64,000 nt of DNA, from positions 1-64,000 of the forward strand of contig JAIXMO010000033.1 of NCBI GenBank assembly GCA_025677825.1. Reading direction: 5' to 3'. The notes beneath the pieces were generated by a model. That model was not told the origin of the DNA, made no database searches, and worked only from the letters and a program-made list of their open reading frames with translations. Below, one piece after another: positions 11,016-23,071 of the stretch. Origin of the DNA: Helicostylum pulchrum (taxonomy: Eukaryota; Mucoromycota; Mucoromycetes; Mucorales; Mucoraceae). Each line of letters begins with the position of its first letter. Positions within the stretch are counted from its first letter, which is position 1. Position numbers and translations under genes: made by a program.

Positions 11016-14000
11016 TTAAAGTGATAATTGTAATTGATAAATGGAAGTTGTAATGCGATCTTCATTTTGCATAGTAAAAAAGAGTGGTTGAGTAAAATCA
11101 TTGTTAATCGAAATGAATTGAATTTGATGACCTTGTACCGCCTGTATTAATTCGGTCTATACCACACACAAAATGAGTAACAAGTTACAATGGAGAGGGG
11201 GGTTTTTTTTTACTTACAGTTTCAATATGTCGTACTTCTATCACGGAAGAAGAAAATGCTACAAGATACGGGTAAATCATGGCAACATTATTGACGACAG
11301 ACTCAAACTTCATGCGTACCAAGCCTTTATCGGCCTGCTCAAACAACGGTACCGCATACGCGTACTGAGGATCACAAACAAACCCCATCGACAACACTCC
11401 AACATTCGACCCCGTAAATATTTTTCGAGTCTCTACAAACAAATCCATCACCTTGGTAGATATATCAATGCGTTCAACACCGTGCCGATCTGATCTTATA
11501 AACACCGAGTCATTTATAATCTGTATATCATTTGGATCTTTGATCGATACAATATGCTCCTAAAAAAACAAGTAATTTTTAATCCAACAAAAAACAAAAA
11601 ACAAAAAAGATCACCCTTACCATTCTGTACTTTTTAAACCAATGGTTCTTCATATGAGTTAAAGAAGGCACGATAATAACCAACCAAGTCTTTTGCAACC
11701 TCCTAGTCAAATAAATAATCACCGACTGATTTCTTATTTTCCCAACCGTGAAGCAAATCACAAACGATCTCTTCACCACGCACCAATCCAAATCTTGTTT
11801 ATCGCCCAGAATTGATTTCAAGTTGTACGCGATCAACAACCGGTGTTTGTTGTCTTGTGTCAGTACGATCAATTTATCTTGTAAAACAGACACTTGGTAT
11901 ACGTCTTGGTTTGGTAGCACCAACTGGAACGGCCTTGACCCGTCGCGTGGGCCCATCCACACTCCACTTTGTGACCCTAGCGCTACCATACTTTTATGAT
12001 GAATTCCACTTGAATACACTATTCCAAAAAGAAAGGGGATTGTTAAAAAAATAAATTTTTAAACGTAAAAAAAAAAACTTTACAAAAGGCATAGGCACAT
12101 CGAATTCTACCAATGGTACCACCATGCACAGGCATCTGCGGCATGGCCAAACTATTACACAACACAGTTGCTCGAAACACCTTATACCCCTCACTCATTA
12201 CCACTTCCCGCATCACGTTTTCCCAAATCAACCTATCCGACCTTGACAAAAACTCCAACTTGAACGCATTTTCAGGGTACGCCATATGACAAATCTTTAG
12301 CGTCCTCCTATGCTGCGCCAACTTTTTCTCTGGCTTGTTGTACTGAATCAACAACGCCGCCGGTGCCGAATCCCTTCTCAACACACACCTTTTTGTCTCT
12401 TGGTGATCAAATAAATTCCATTTAAAATTCGCTTTTAGTTTTTTCAACAGTTTACTGGATTTGAATTGTGTAGTAACTTTTGGTTTAATACGCAGTAAGG
12501 TTGTTGTTCGCTGTGTTGGACTGCTTTGCGTGCTGCCTAGTGAGATATCTGAATTCACGCTCTTTTGACGCCGCAAGTTGCTGATCAGATGAAACGGTGT
12601 TGATACAATCGACGTAGATGCAAACGAAAGTCGACGTATCATGGACGTTGTCGAGTTGGCCTGGTTCAATGAAAGCAGCTGGATAGGTATAGGTGAACCC
12701 GAGACCACAATATACTCTGTTCTTCCATTCGTGACTCTGGGATGCGTTAAAATCAACGCATGTGAAAACAAAAAGACATGGCACAACGACGGCTGTAACG
12801 GGTGCGTAGATCTCGCTAGCCATAACGCTTCTTCTCGAATCAAGTTGCTACCTTCAGGGATTGCCAACAACTCTAATTCTGAACCAGATATCGTATAGAT
12901 CGAAGTCGAAAGTTCCTCAAACCTGAAACCTTCCGGTGATACATTGGCGCAAGTATTCATGCGACATAAGGTATCATGCAGGATGGCCAGCGACGCCTTC
13001 AGCGATAACTGATCTGCATCATCCACGGTGTTTTTCAAAATGGCCTGCACCAGCAACTTGAGTTTCCCTATCCACAGCGTCGGTGAAGTTAAATAGTGGC
13101 GTAAACCCAACCTCCTTGTACACTTTAACGAGTTTTGATCCGCCAAGAATTTCGAGAACATGAGATTATGGTTGGTTTCCAACGACATGCAAAAGATCGC
13201 CTTAACATGGTTAGACGCATACAGTATATACGGATCAATCAAGTTGGTTACGTGTTGCATGATGATGTTGCCTACGCGTCCAATAAAAAAACTCGACTGT
13301 CGATGCGACGTTAACTGACGATAGAATGAGAGATGAATATGCGTAATATCCAAATAATTTCCAAACACATTTTGGTAAAATCGCTTGCGACGAGATGGGT
13401 TGCTGATAACAAGGGTGGATTCTAAAAGCGGAATAGCATAGATGCGGTGCAAAATATCCAGGTCTTGACAGTAGTTTTGTTCTGTTAATAAGAGTTCCGC
13501 TATACCTGCTTGTCGTTTCAGTTCTTTTCGGTTAGTAGAGTTTCGAATATGATTTGGTATACTTGTAATCCAATCTTTTGGTTGTGCATCCTATAACAAA
13601 AAAAGTGTTAGTGTAACCCACCACTGCTGTAACAAACAAAACAACATACCTGTTCTCTAAGGATATCTTGCTCTTGTGTTTGTTGATTCAAATTGACTAG
13701 ACGTAACAGACTTGAAATACGCTTGTTGGGACAAAGTGGAGAATAACAGGTTTGATTGTTCAATTGACAAGAGGGAGAGTAGCACTTGGTAAGCGGTATA
13801 AAGATACCGTTCATACATGCATCGTAATTAATACTGAAATTATTCTCTGCTAATTTGTACAGCAGCAGCTTATGACTGATAAAACAATCCAAAACTTGAC
13901 CGTGTATCAAATCATTATGATCATAAAGGAAATAACCAATTGTATCCTAAAAAAAAAAATTATTCAATGTTATTTTTTTTTTTCAAAACGGGTAATTTTT

Positions 14001-14282
14001 TATTTTTTTCATATGGGTATACCAGTGCATCTTGTTTACTCAACGTATAGTAACTGATGGTCGTGATAAATAAGCGAGATAAATTAGATACGAGTGAAGA
14101 AGGTGGTGCTTGTTTGATATACTGTTTAATCATCGTCGATCCTTGATTGGCCTGGAATATTTCACTATTTCTTAGCCATGAATTTATGACACCATCATTG
14201 TCCTATGTATCACTTTGTTAATAAACAAAACTAGCGAAAAAAAAAAAAAAAAAAGATACAATATGCGTACCAATTCATACAT
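11016..14282 (-). CDS. Rho guanine nucleotide exchange factor with DH, PH and CNH domains
   Basis: Rom2/Rgf-like activator of a Rho GTPase in cell-wall integrity and polarity signalling. Exons (minus): 14282-14271, 14202-14023, 13946-13650, 13590-12084, 12018-11621, 11559-11218, 11156-11016; 958 residues, total divisible by three. Residues 5-165 form a helical N-terminal region resembling the part before the DH in fungal Rho1 GEFs, with two Cys-rich CYSPxC motifs. The DH domain starts near residue 190 (RQAGIAELLLTEQNYCQDLD) and runs to about 385. A PH-like domain follows, with an insert rich in Ser, Arg and Lys. The CNH (citron) domain begins near 655 (YSSGIHHKSMVALGSQSGVW) and reaches the C-terminus. 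The first exon is only 12 nt (MYEL). The start was chosen because the upstream frame is closed and preceded by a pyrimidine tract; an upstream non-coding exon is possible. Confidence 0.87.
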
Positions 14283-14985
14283 TATTTTTCGACAAGTAAA
14301 TAAAAAAAAAAAAAAGAAAAAAAAAGTTTAAAGAAGAAAAGAGAGAAAAAAGAAAGATTAATAACAATGCAGTAAGATCGTAATAAACAAAATGATGTGT
14401 ATTTGATGCCCCCATTATTGTTAAACGTCAGGTGGCTCATTGTGATCATATCAAAGCGTTTAGCTTGAGAAGAAAACAAATCATTGTACAGTGCGTCGTA
14501 TGGTTATTTAAAACCCAGGCCACTACTTTTGCTGACAAGTTTAATTATTTCTCGTTTCAATGCATAAAATTTAGCTTTTATGCTATATCAATTAAGAGAC
14601 CTCGCAGGGGGCATGTGTACTTTATAAAACCAACTTTATATAAAGTAGTTTTTTTTAACCCCCTTTTTTTTAAAAAAGAAAAACAAACAATTTATCGAAA
14701 CTGTATACAAAACGCCTTGTAGTACACGTTAATAGACTGAAGATACAAAGGCAGTGTGCAACGGATCTGTACTCATTGTGTTTGCATTAACTCGTTTCAC
14801 ATCGCGTCGACAAAAAAAAAACAATTAAACTCTTTGTGGTTTTATCGCAACAACAGTCAAATATAAAATATAATAGCATTTTTCGTCAATTCAGTAAGTA
14901 AAAGAATGATTGGGGGCTCCTGTCAAAATCCGCCTCAGTTTATGTTACAAATATAGTTATTTTATTATGAAAATCTTTTTTTTTT
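14283..14985. other. intergenic region, shared upstream/downstream space
   Basis: About 700 bases of AT-rich DNA between the Rho GEF start and the NAS2 stop. ORFs on both strands (65 and 96 codons) lack recognisable features. No RNA gene seen. Confidence 0.45.
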
Positions 14986-15642
14986 TTACAGCGGTAATAA
15001 ATGACAGCCTAAAGTACCTCTTCCTCCCCACCCAGATCTTGGCGTCACCGTAGAATCCATGGCCTCTCCATCTCTCAAGAAAGAGACACTCAACTCCCTG
15101 TTTTCACTCTGCCCAATCAACGCATTCAAGGCCTGAAGCCTCTGATGATTCGAATGATCCAAATGCCCAAACTTGAGAATACGATCATTCCTACGTAACC
15201 CAGCTGAATATGCAGGAGAGTCTGGTGCCACCGCATTGACAATTGCAAACGCAACGGGTACCTCATCCACCATCATTGTATCCTCCTCCTCAGCTGGTAC
15301 TGCTGGCGCTGCTTCAGGTACTTGGCCTTCTCTTTTAGCTTCATGCACCTTGTGTAAAACCTTTTCAATATCAGCCATGATTTCTTTATGATCGTTACGA
15401 AGTCGAATAATTAAATTTCGGTTGGTTCGTACAGTATGTACGTCGACTTCAGACCGAGGAAAGCCAGCACTGTCAACAAGTGGTTCCGTCATACCAATAC
15501 CTGCTTCCAACAAACGATCCTCCATGTCTCGCAATTCTTTTTCAACCGTGTCTTTGCGTTCAATCAGGTCTTTGGCTTGTTTCATAAGTTCGCCAAAGTC
15601 TTGTGTAGTAGACGAGTTGCTTCCTGGCGGTAAAAGTCCCAT
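14986..15642 (-). CDS. NAS2: 26S proteasome assembly chaperone Nas2/PSMD9 (p27)
   Basis: Chaperone for assembly of the proteasome base; in yeast and human it binds the Rpt5 C-terminus. It is a single-exon gene of 218 residues, matching the family length (about 220). The N-terminal coiled-coil region carries KQAKDLIERKDTVEKELRDM and VDSAGFPRSEVDVHTVRTNR, the most conserved block of the family. A charged/Pro-Ala linker follows (about 105-125). The C-terminal PDZ domain begins near residue 128 (FAIVNAVAPDSPAYSAGLRR) and includes the carboxylate-binding region. The stop is followed closely by a poly-A/T stretch. ATG at 15642 begins the conserved N-terminus. Confidence 0.95.
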   Translation of the reverse strand: MGLLPPGSNSSTTQDFGELMKQAKDLIERKDTVEKELRDMEDRLLEAGIGMTEPLVDSAGFPRSEVDVHTVRTNRNLIIRLRNDHKEIMADIEKVLHKVHEAKREGQVPEAAPAVPAEEEDTMMVDEVPVAFAIVNAVAPDSPAYSAGLRRNDRILKFGHLDHSNHQRLQALNALIGQSENRELSVSFLRDGEAMDSTVTPRSGWGGRGTLGCHLLPL

Positions 15643-15920
15643 TTATAAAAGTAAAAGAAAGGGGTTAAAAAATTGTATTACGTATTGTTAGTAGGATAAT
15701 ATATGAAATCTCCGACTGCTTTCAGTAAACTTTTTTTTTTCCGAAAAGCCTTTCAAGTCTGACTAGGAACCTTTTTTTTTTTTTTTCGTAAAAAATGTTA
15801 TCGGGAATATTTACTTTGTTATGTATATATAAGCTGTATTTATTTTATTTATCATGTTATAACAACTTTTTTCATAACGTTTTCAAACCCACAATAAAAA
15901 AAACAATAATAATATAACAA

Positions 15921-16978
15921 ATGAAATCATTCAGCACTCTTGTTATGACAGCTGCTTTAGCATGTGCTGTTTGTAAGTTTCTTTCCTTCTCTTTTTACGC
16001 ACAAAACATCCTTCTAACTCTCCTATTTTAGCTGCTTACCGTCCTGATAACGATGGACCTCACGGACCTATCGTTCACCCTGTCTTATCCCAGCCTGGAT
16101 TACAAATCGAAACAAGACCTCCTGTTGTCGTCGTTACAACCGTTACCCGTACCAACAGTTGGGGAATCCGTCCCACCGTAAGTTTCAACACTTTTTTTTT
16201 TTTTTTTTAAAAAAAAAAATATATATAGTACTTAACTATTTTATGTGTGTAGGGTAAGCCTCACTGGAACCAAAATGGTCACGGCCACGGTGGTAATAAG
16301 TGGGAAGGCAAAGATGATTACGGCCACGGCGGTAATAAGTGGGAAGGCAAAGATGATTACGACCATGATGATAACCACGGTGGTAACTGGCATCAAGGCG
16401 GTGGTCAAGTAGGTGGCCACGGCGGTGGACAAGGTGGTGGACAAGGTGGTGGACAAGGTGGCGGACAAGGTGGCGGTCGCCCCCCTTATCATGATCACGA
16501 TGATCACGATGACTATGATGATATCTATGATGATATCTATGATTACGACGACGACGACCATTCCCACGGTAGCTGGGGTGGACAAGGTGGCGGTGGCGGT
16601 GGTGGTGGAATCCGTGCCAACTCTTTAGATACCGAAGACAGTGAAGATTCCTCCGATGTTGCCGCCGAAGCAGTTGACGCAGCCGAAAGTGCTGTTGACG
16701 GTATTGAAGCTGACGGTGTTAACTCACTTGCTCCTGAATCTGCTGATGCTGAAGCTATTGGCGGTTTAGCCGCTGCACAAGCCTCTGCTACTACCAACAC
16801 ACCTTTAGTCGCTTCTGCTAAATCTGCTGTTGCATCCAAGGCTAGCAGTGTTGCTCACTCTGTTGTCTCTACTTCAAAGCCCTCCAATACCGCTACCACC
16901 GGTGCTGGTAACAACGTTCAAGTTGGTAGCACATTTGTTGCTGCTGCTGCTGGTATTGCCGCTTACTTACTTATCTAA
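15921..16978 (+). CDS. secreted His/Gly/Asp-rich GPI-anchor-type surface protein
   Basis: No named family recognised. Exons 15921-15972, 16032-16177, 16253-16978; 307 residues. Residues 1-18 form a signal peptide (MKSFSTLVMTAALACAVSA). A Pro/Val-rich segment follows. A low-complexity region comes next: two near-identical 13-residue repeats (GHGGNKWEGKDDY, encoded near 16279-16359), GGGQ repeats and an HDHDD..DDIYD acidic/His run. A Ser/Ala/Glu-rich stalk follows, and the C-terminus is hydrophobic (AAAAGIAAYLLI) after small residues, as in a GPI-attachment signal. The His, Asp and Gly clusters suggest metal binding or a hydrated wall layer; this is inference. A CT-rich leader and TATAAG-like site near 15828 support the start. 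High third-position C/G in this gene suggests strong expression. Confidence 0.8.
16279..16359 (+). repeat. 39-bp coding tandem repeat, two copies
   Basis: Two adjacent copies of a 39-bp unit inside the His/Gly-rich protein gene, differing by about one base, each encoding GHGGNKWEGKDDY. A third, diverged unit follows. GGTGGACAAG-type 12-bp repeats lie just downstream (16425-16470). Direct inspection only. Confidence 0.75.
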
Positions 16979-17367
16979 GTTGCCTACTACCCTCCATAAT
17001 AGATATCTATCTTTTGTTTCAAAGAACATTTTAAATTATTTTTTTCACCCATTAGAATGCCCCCCCATATTAGAATTTTCCCAACTTTTTTTTATTTTTT
17101 ATTTCCCTCCCTTTCTCTCTCTTTAATGTTGCTAATTATTATAAAATTTCAATCAAAATATTACTAAAACAGTTGTAATGCATTCTTTTAAATTTTCCTA
17201 AAATTCGACATTCTAAAGTAGACACTCGACAAATGTTGGGTTTAACCCAATCATAAGTACGCAGTGACTGTTTGATTCAGTTTCCACACACGGGCACACA
17301 ACCTTTTTGGCGTTTTTTTTTTCTTCTTTTTTCCCCCCACGAGAAAAAAAAAATTATACACAACAAT
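16979..17367. other. intergenic: terminator side of GPI gene and LSM6 promoter
   Basis: AT-rich spacer with pyrimidine tracts (17085-17125, 17316-17340). No gene or RNA recognised. Confidence 0.5.
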
Positions 17368-17735
17368 ATGGAGAATAAAGCTAGTACAAGATCACCTACC
17401 GATTTCCTCAGTACGGTTTTAGGACAAACCGTTAAAGTAAGATTAAACTCTGGCATTGACTACAAAGGTAATATATATACACACCTACTGTTACGAAAAA
17501 CTCATCCGTTTTTTTTTTCTGTAGGTACTTTGGCTTGTTTAGATGGTTATATGAATATTGCATTAGAAAACACAGAAGAATACGTTGACGGTAGATTAAA
17601 TAACACTTATGGCGATACTTTTATTAGAGGAAACAATGGTATATGGGCATACATATCGAAAGACTTTGTATAGAAACTAACATTTTTTTTTTTTTTTGTC
17701 TAGTTTTATATATTAGTGCTGAAAAGTCATCATAA
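17368..17735 (+). CDS. LSM6: U6 snRNA-associated Sm-like protein LSm6
   Basis: Subunit of the LSm1-7 (mRNA decay) and LSm2-8 (U6 snRNP) rings. Exons 17368-17467, 17525-17638, 17704-17735 give 81 residues, the usual family length. The Sm1 motif spans FLSTVLGQTVKVRLNSGIDY and LACLDGYMNIALENTEEYVD. The Sm2 motif is the RGNN(V)LYIS end, which appears only when the last 65-nt intron is removed: exon 2 ends AATG, and exon 3 continues TTTTATATTAG. Reading through the second intron gives a false tail (GIWAYISKDFV). The start ATG follows a poly-A leader. Confidence 0.95.
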
Positions 17736-18536
17736 TTTTTTTTTTTAAAAATCAAAAAAGATGGGTCCAAAAAAAAAATATCCCTCTGTAATATTATCAT
17801 ATTTTTTTTTTTACCCTTTCCTTGTAGATATATTTTCTTTCTTTTTTTTTTTTTGCATGTGTGTGAGTGTACGGGGTATGGGGAGAGGGGGAGTGTTGGA
17901 TTTGGTTTATTTAAAACAAAACGCTTTAATCAGGTGTGGGCAGTTTCTCGTAAAAAAAGAAACCTTTTGGAATTACCTTTATTCTGGCCACGTATATTAA
18001 AGCGAAGATATTTTCACCTTGCATTTTCATTAATGCGTTTTACCTCTTTTACGCGTCTTATCTTTTTTTTAAAAAAAATAAAAACCATTTGCTAGTTATC
18101 CAATCGCCTTGCTTATTTTTATTTTGTGCTGGGACCTAAAGTACCTTGCTGAAATTTTCTCGGGGAAAGTAACATGCATTAGGAAGTCGATATACGCGTT
18201 TAAAAGTAAAACAAAAGAGGGTCTTTAACTATCTGACGGATTTTATCAGGTGGTTTATAAGTTACCCGCCCTTTTTTTCACAAGCCAATAATTGATTATG
18301 AACTAAACCCAGTAACAAAAAAAAAAGCTACTTTTTTTTTGCTTTACGTGATTCCCCAGATTTTCATAAGTAAAAGACGGAAAAGGCCGGATGTAGAACT
18401 CCAAAATCGTCTGTGACCCTAACTTTCCCAGGGCGGAGGTTCACATTTTTTTAAAAAGGTTTAAATAGCACACACAAAACCACTTTCTTCTTCTTCTTCT
18501 TTCAAGTAATTTCTTAAATTCTAAACATATATAAAA
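17736..18536. other. intergenic with FBA1 promoter
   Basis: The distal part is AT-rich without genes. The proximal part has a TTTAAATAG TATA-like site near 18460 and a strong CT run (CTTCTTCTTCTTCTTTC) at about 18484-18504, directly before the aldolase ATG. This is the classic layout of a highly expressed fungal promoter. Confidence 0.5.
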
Positions 18537-19930
18537 ATGGGTCTCCTCGATATCGTTCCTGCTGGCGTCGTTACTGGTAAAAACCTCTCAAAGGTCTTTG
18601 AATATGGTAATTATTACACATCTCTCTTTTTCAAAAACTATTCCCAACTAAATCACTTTTAATTAGCTCGTGAAAACGGATTTGCTATCCCTGCCATTAA
18701 TTGTACTTCTACCAGGTAAAGATTCATAAGAAAAGGGGGAACGGGGGGAACATATCATGTGTAAGCCTTAACACCCCCAGATGAGCGGTTGTTTAATATG
18801 ACTCGGGATCCTAACACATCTTTTTTTTTTAGTACCGTTAATGCTGCTCTTGAAGGAGCTCGTGATATCAAGTCTCCCATTATCATCCAATTCTCTCAAG
18901 GTGGTGCTGCTTACTTTGCCGGTAAGGGTTTAGATAACAAGAACCAAGAAGCCTCTATTATTGGTGCCGTCGCTGGTGCTCAAGTAAGTTTTACATACAC
19001 ACTAAAATAAAAATAAAAAACCTGGTAAACTGATAAACAAACCACTTTTTTGTAGTATGTCCGTACTGTTGCCAAGGCTTATGGTATCCCCGTTATCATT
19101 CACTCTGATCACTGTGCCAAGAAGCTCTTACCTTGGTTCGATGGTAAAGTATTATTAAAGAAGCGTGTACTTGTGTAAAGTTTGTATACTAAAACAAACG
19201 AAAAAAAATAGGTATGCTCGCTGCTGATGAAGAATACTTCAAGGCTCACGGTGAGCCTCTCTTCTCTTCTCACATGTTGGATCTCTCTGAAGAGTCCAAG
19301 GAAGAGAACATCGAGATCTGCCTCAAGTACCTCCGCCGCATGGCCGCCATTGATTGTCACCTCGAGATGGAAATCGGTATTACCGGTGGTGAAGAAGACG
19401 GTGTTGACAACTCTGAAGTTGATAACGCTGCCCTTTACACTCAACCTGAAGACATCTGGGAGATCTACCAACGTTTCTCCGAAGTCACCGACTTGTTCTC
19501 TATTGCTGCTGGTTTCGGTAACGTGCACGGTGTCTACGCTCCTGGTAACGTTAAGTTGCACCCTGAACTCTTGGGTAAGCATCAAGCCTACGTTGTTGAC
19601 CAACTCAAGTGTGAGAACCCCAAGCCCGTCTTCTTCGTCTTCCACGGTGGATCTGGTTCCTCTGAAGCAGAGATTGCTGAGGCTGTCAAGAACGGTGTTG
19701 TCAAGATGAACGTCGATACTGATACTCAATGGGCTTACTGGGCCGGTCTCCGTGACTACTATGAGGCCAAGAAGGGGTACCTCCAAACTCAAGTCGGTAA
19801 CCCCGATGGTGATAACAAGCCTAACAAGAAGCACTATGATCCTCGTGTCTTTGTTCGTGAGTGTGAAAAGACCATGATCCAAAGAGTCAAGCAAGCTTGT
19901 GAGAACTTGGGTAACGTTAACAGATTGTAA
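18537..19930 (+). CDS. FBA1: fructose-bisphosphate aldolase, class II
   Basis: Zn-dependent glycolytic/gluconeogenic enzyme that splits fructose-1,6-bisphosphate into dihydroxyacetone phosphate and glyceraldehyde-3-phosphate in the cytosol. Exons: 18537-18606, 18667-18715, 18833-18983, 19056-19143, 19212-19930; 358 residues, the normal length of the fungal enzyme. Visible motifs: HSDHCAKKLLPW (catalytic Asp near 108, zinc His near 109), LEMEIGITGGEEDGVDN, GNVHGVYAPGN (zinc His), VFHGGSGS (zinc His and phosphate loop) and MNVDTDTQWAY (substrate loop). Codon use is strongly biased towards C-ending codons compared with neighbours, as expected of an abundant protein. Confidence 0.98.
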
Positions 19931-21171
19931 ATAACTCATATAAAACACACTTCCCCCCATCTTTTCTTCGCTTCAGTAGTATAATATCCCTCTTTTAAAA
20001 AAAAAGTCTTACTTTTTTTGCAGCTCTTTTTTTTTACAAGAAAAAGAGTAAAAAACTTTTTAAATAAAAATGATTTCAATCAATTAACCAAAAAAAAAAA
20101 AGAAACCCTTTACGTCTAGGGGTGGATGAATACCCCCCTTGTTTGATCTGTATAATGGTAATATAGTTTTCGGAAACTAAAATTACCCAACAAATGCATT
20201 TAAGAAGGTTCTGGTAGCGAGAAAAACTTATAATGCACTTTTTTTTTTCTGGCCTAGTCCTTTTTTTTTCACTGTGTTACGAGAATTAACTTTTTGTTTA
20301 TTTGTTTGTCCTTTAAAAAAAAAAGAGAGAGCGTATCGTTTGATATGTAATGCGAGAATATGTACTTTAACAACTTACAACTTTCACGAAAAAATTAAAA
20401 CTACGTTTACCCCGCAATTTCTCACGCAATGGGCGTACACTGAATTAGATTTGGGGGCATCATTTCGCGTTAGGTCTGGACAAAACCTTAAATTTAAGCG
20501 GGGGAAAGATTTTTTTTACCTTGAATTGTTAATAAAAATACCAAATTTAAAAAAGATCAAATCATCCGGAAAAAAAAACGAACAACTTTTAAAAAAGTTA
20601 ACTATAAATAGGCTGCTGGCAAATGTATACATTAAATACACATCCATTTTATCAGCCTAAAGCAGAATTTATTCTATTGGAAAACGCGAATTGGGTCTTA
20701 AAAAGTACGCTAATTGAAAATTTCAAATGCGCGAGTGATTTTTCAAAAGCGCAAATTGGCACCGGAAGCACTGTATGTGTACTTTTTTTTTTAGTATTTT
20801 TGTTTTCGTTCTTCCTAACACAACCACCGGGCATAAGCTACTTTGGTTCTTAAAGGTAATATTTACCTCGTTTACAGATTTGCTTTTTGTTTCATTCTAA
20901 TCTGTGTGGCTAAAGCCAACTAGAACTGCTGAGGTGTTTATAGTATTTGGATACTGATAACTACGACAACGATATTATCGGCATATACAATTATAGCAAC
21001 GAACAAGTATAATGTAATTAAGCTCCTGAGCACTTATTGTATTGTATAAAGGTAAAAGTGGCTAATCATCCTCAACAAAATGTATCAAGAGGAACTAAAA
21101 GATTTTACTTTCATTTACGTTAGCTCAACAAGCGCTAAAAAATACAATCAGAAAATAAAGCTTTCCGTACA
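19931..21171. other. intergenic, no gene recognised
   Basis: AT-rich DNA downstream of FBA1. An open stretch of 128 codons at 20274-20660 (+) has no domain, starts inside poly-A/T DNA and reads like chance. Confidence 0.4.
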
Positions 21172-22320
21172 ATGACTTCTTTGGACTGCGAGCCGTTGGC
21201 TGCACTCCTTTCCCATCCAAAACTCAATTATGATACTGATTTTTTTTTTTTTTTTACTCTGGCCAGAAGAGAAGAAATAGCAAACATCTGTAACGTCGCA
21301 CCTACTCCCCCAACGTAAAGTTCACCGTGCTATTTACGTGTACATTACAATTTCACAAAGAGAGTAATAGTACGATAGATCTTAAAAACCCCTGAAAAGA
21401 CCAACATTGTCTCCTCGCTAAAAAACGCCGTTGAAACTTCCTTCTTTCCCAATTTACTTTCAAGAAACGGAAGTTACGAGGAACCAGATGACTACCTTTT
21501 GAAGCAGCTTAACTTTAATTTTCGGGTCTATTGCAAGCAATCGCGAAGCTTCATACTTACGGACGTGTCGATATTTGATAAAGATGTCATTTTCTCTTTG
21601 ACTGATGAAGCTTACTGCTGTAGTAAAGGCATCGACATACATGGAGAGTCAAATCTCAACACGTTGCTTATACAAATCATTGTATGTAGGATTTTATGCA
21701 GAAGCCGACGGAAAAAGAATCAAGCATAGGCTGAAGATAGGGTCCAAAACAATGAACGTTTTGATTACGCTTTCTGTTCATTTAAATCACATAGCATTTC
21801 AAGACTGTATTGATATTGGTCCAGATTCATCTTCGATTCCTCAAACAATTAACCCTCATACATACGGATACGCTTCAAATCAACCGCCTTCCATTTGATC
21901 AAGAAGTGCTCAAATGTACTCCACCCGATGGTAATACCGTGCAGATATATGGGCTTCTTTTATAAAGGTACGTAAAAAAGTAATACACCAAGCTTTATTT
22001 TATGAACGTGTAAATAGAACTCGCAACCAAAATCTAACAATTTTTTTTTTTAGTTGTGCACAGGAATAGACACCTTATGTCTATATCCATAAGATTATTG
22101 TCAATGTTGCTTCGTTTGCATTAACACATTTGTGCACGCCTGGAACCTTAAGGAGACATCTCCTCCGTCTCCTCCACCACCACCACCACCACCACCACAA
22201 GAGCAGCAACAAGAGCGACAAGCTCAAAAGCTCAGCATAGAGCTGAAGAAGCGCAAGAGCAGACGATGGAATAGCAAGACGCTCTACAAAAACAAACACA
22301 GCAACTAGAAGACATATATC
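21172..22320 (+). pseudogene. degenerate coding-like region of unknown family
   Basis: Three open pieces on the plus strand have more coding-like composition than the surroundings but cannot be joined. The first is 21172-21318 (MTSLDCEPLAALLSHPKLNY, ending TAA). The second is about 21600-21898 (AEADGKRIKHRLKIGSKTMN, LNHIAFQDCIDIGPDSSSIP). The third is about 22140-22320: a Pro run followed by Gln/Glu/Arg-rich coiled-coil-like sequence that is open only if the frame shifts near 22230 and one TAG is ignored. The minus strand of the last part gives a meaningless Leu/Trp run. I do not recognise the family; decay by frameshift is inferred. It could also be one gene with introns I failed to place. 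Confidence 0.3.
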
Positions 22321-23071
22321 ATCTTTTTTTTAAAATTATTTTACTTTCTTTTATTTCTACATTTTCTTCATATATTAAAATAAAATAAAATAAACTATGA
22401 GAGCTCTTTTTTTTTCAGTGTTATATAATTCGAATTGAAAGTATTAGTATTCACTTAAGGTATGATAATGTTGTGGAAACATACTATAGAAAAATATTTT
22501 GCTATCAATTCAAATATACCACAAATCAATCCTCTATAATAAGAAAAAACCGATGCAAAAAGTTTTAAATCGCGAAAAACAAGGATTGGAAATTTGGAAC
22601 TTGAAGAAATACGAACCCTTGAGTAGAGATTGTATCTTCCCGATTTTAAGCATTTACTCACAAATGACTACCACTAAAAAACACCCCCCCCCCCCCCCTC
22701 CGTAAAGGAGAAAAACTGTTAGTTAATAGTATAGCTATTATCTTTCTGAAAAGAAACTTACACACTTGATTGGCCTTTTGGATAAGAATTTGTAAATATA
22801 GAACGTGAAAAGAGTGAAGTGTAAGAATGATGTCTATAAAATAAGAAAAAGAAACCGAGGAAGATGAAGAAGAGAATATTGAATGTGGGTCAAAAAATAT
22901 TAAGAACGTAAGGACGTTCATTGAATCATATACAACACTACTGAATTAAGAAGCAGCGGCTTTTGGATCCCCCTGTGACTTACAAATTACGAACAACCAG
23001 CAAATGTACTTACTTTTTTGGTTGAGAGGAACCACCCCCTTTGTAAACTATATTTTTTTTTTCCTTAAAAA
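22321..23071. other. intergenic, includes a 17-base poly-C run
   Basis: No gene recognised. A homopolymer of about 16-17 C at 22683-22699 is unusual in this AT-rich sequence. The promoter of the HYPK-like gene lies at the end (T-run then A-run before the ATG). Confidence 0.45.

Noticed and set aside
16413..16628. Plus and minus ORFs rich in Asp/Met/Ile or Val/Ile across the GPI gene repeats
   Set aside because: Other-frame readings of a low-complexity coding repeat.
19109..19960. Minus ORF of 283 codons over FBA1
   Set aside because: Long open antisense frame caused by the strong codon bias of FBA1; its sequence is the shadow of the aldolase.
22081..22299. Minus ORF with Leu and Trp runs
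   Set aside because: Produced by CCA/CTC repeats; biologically implausible composition.
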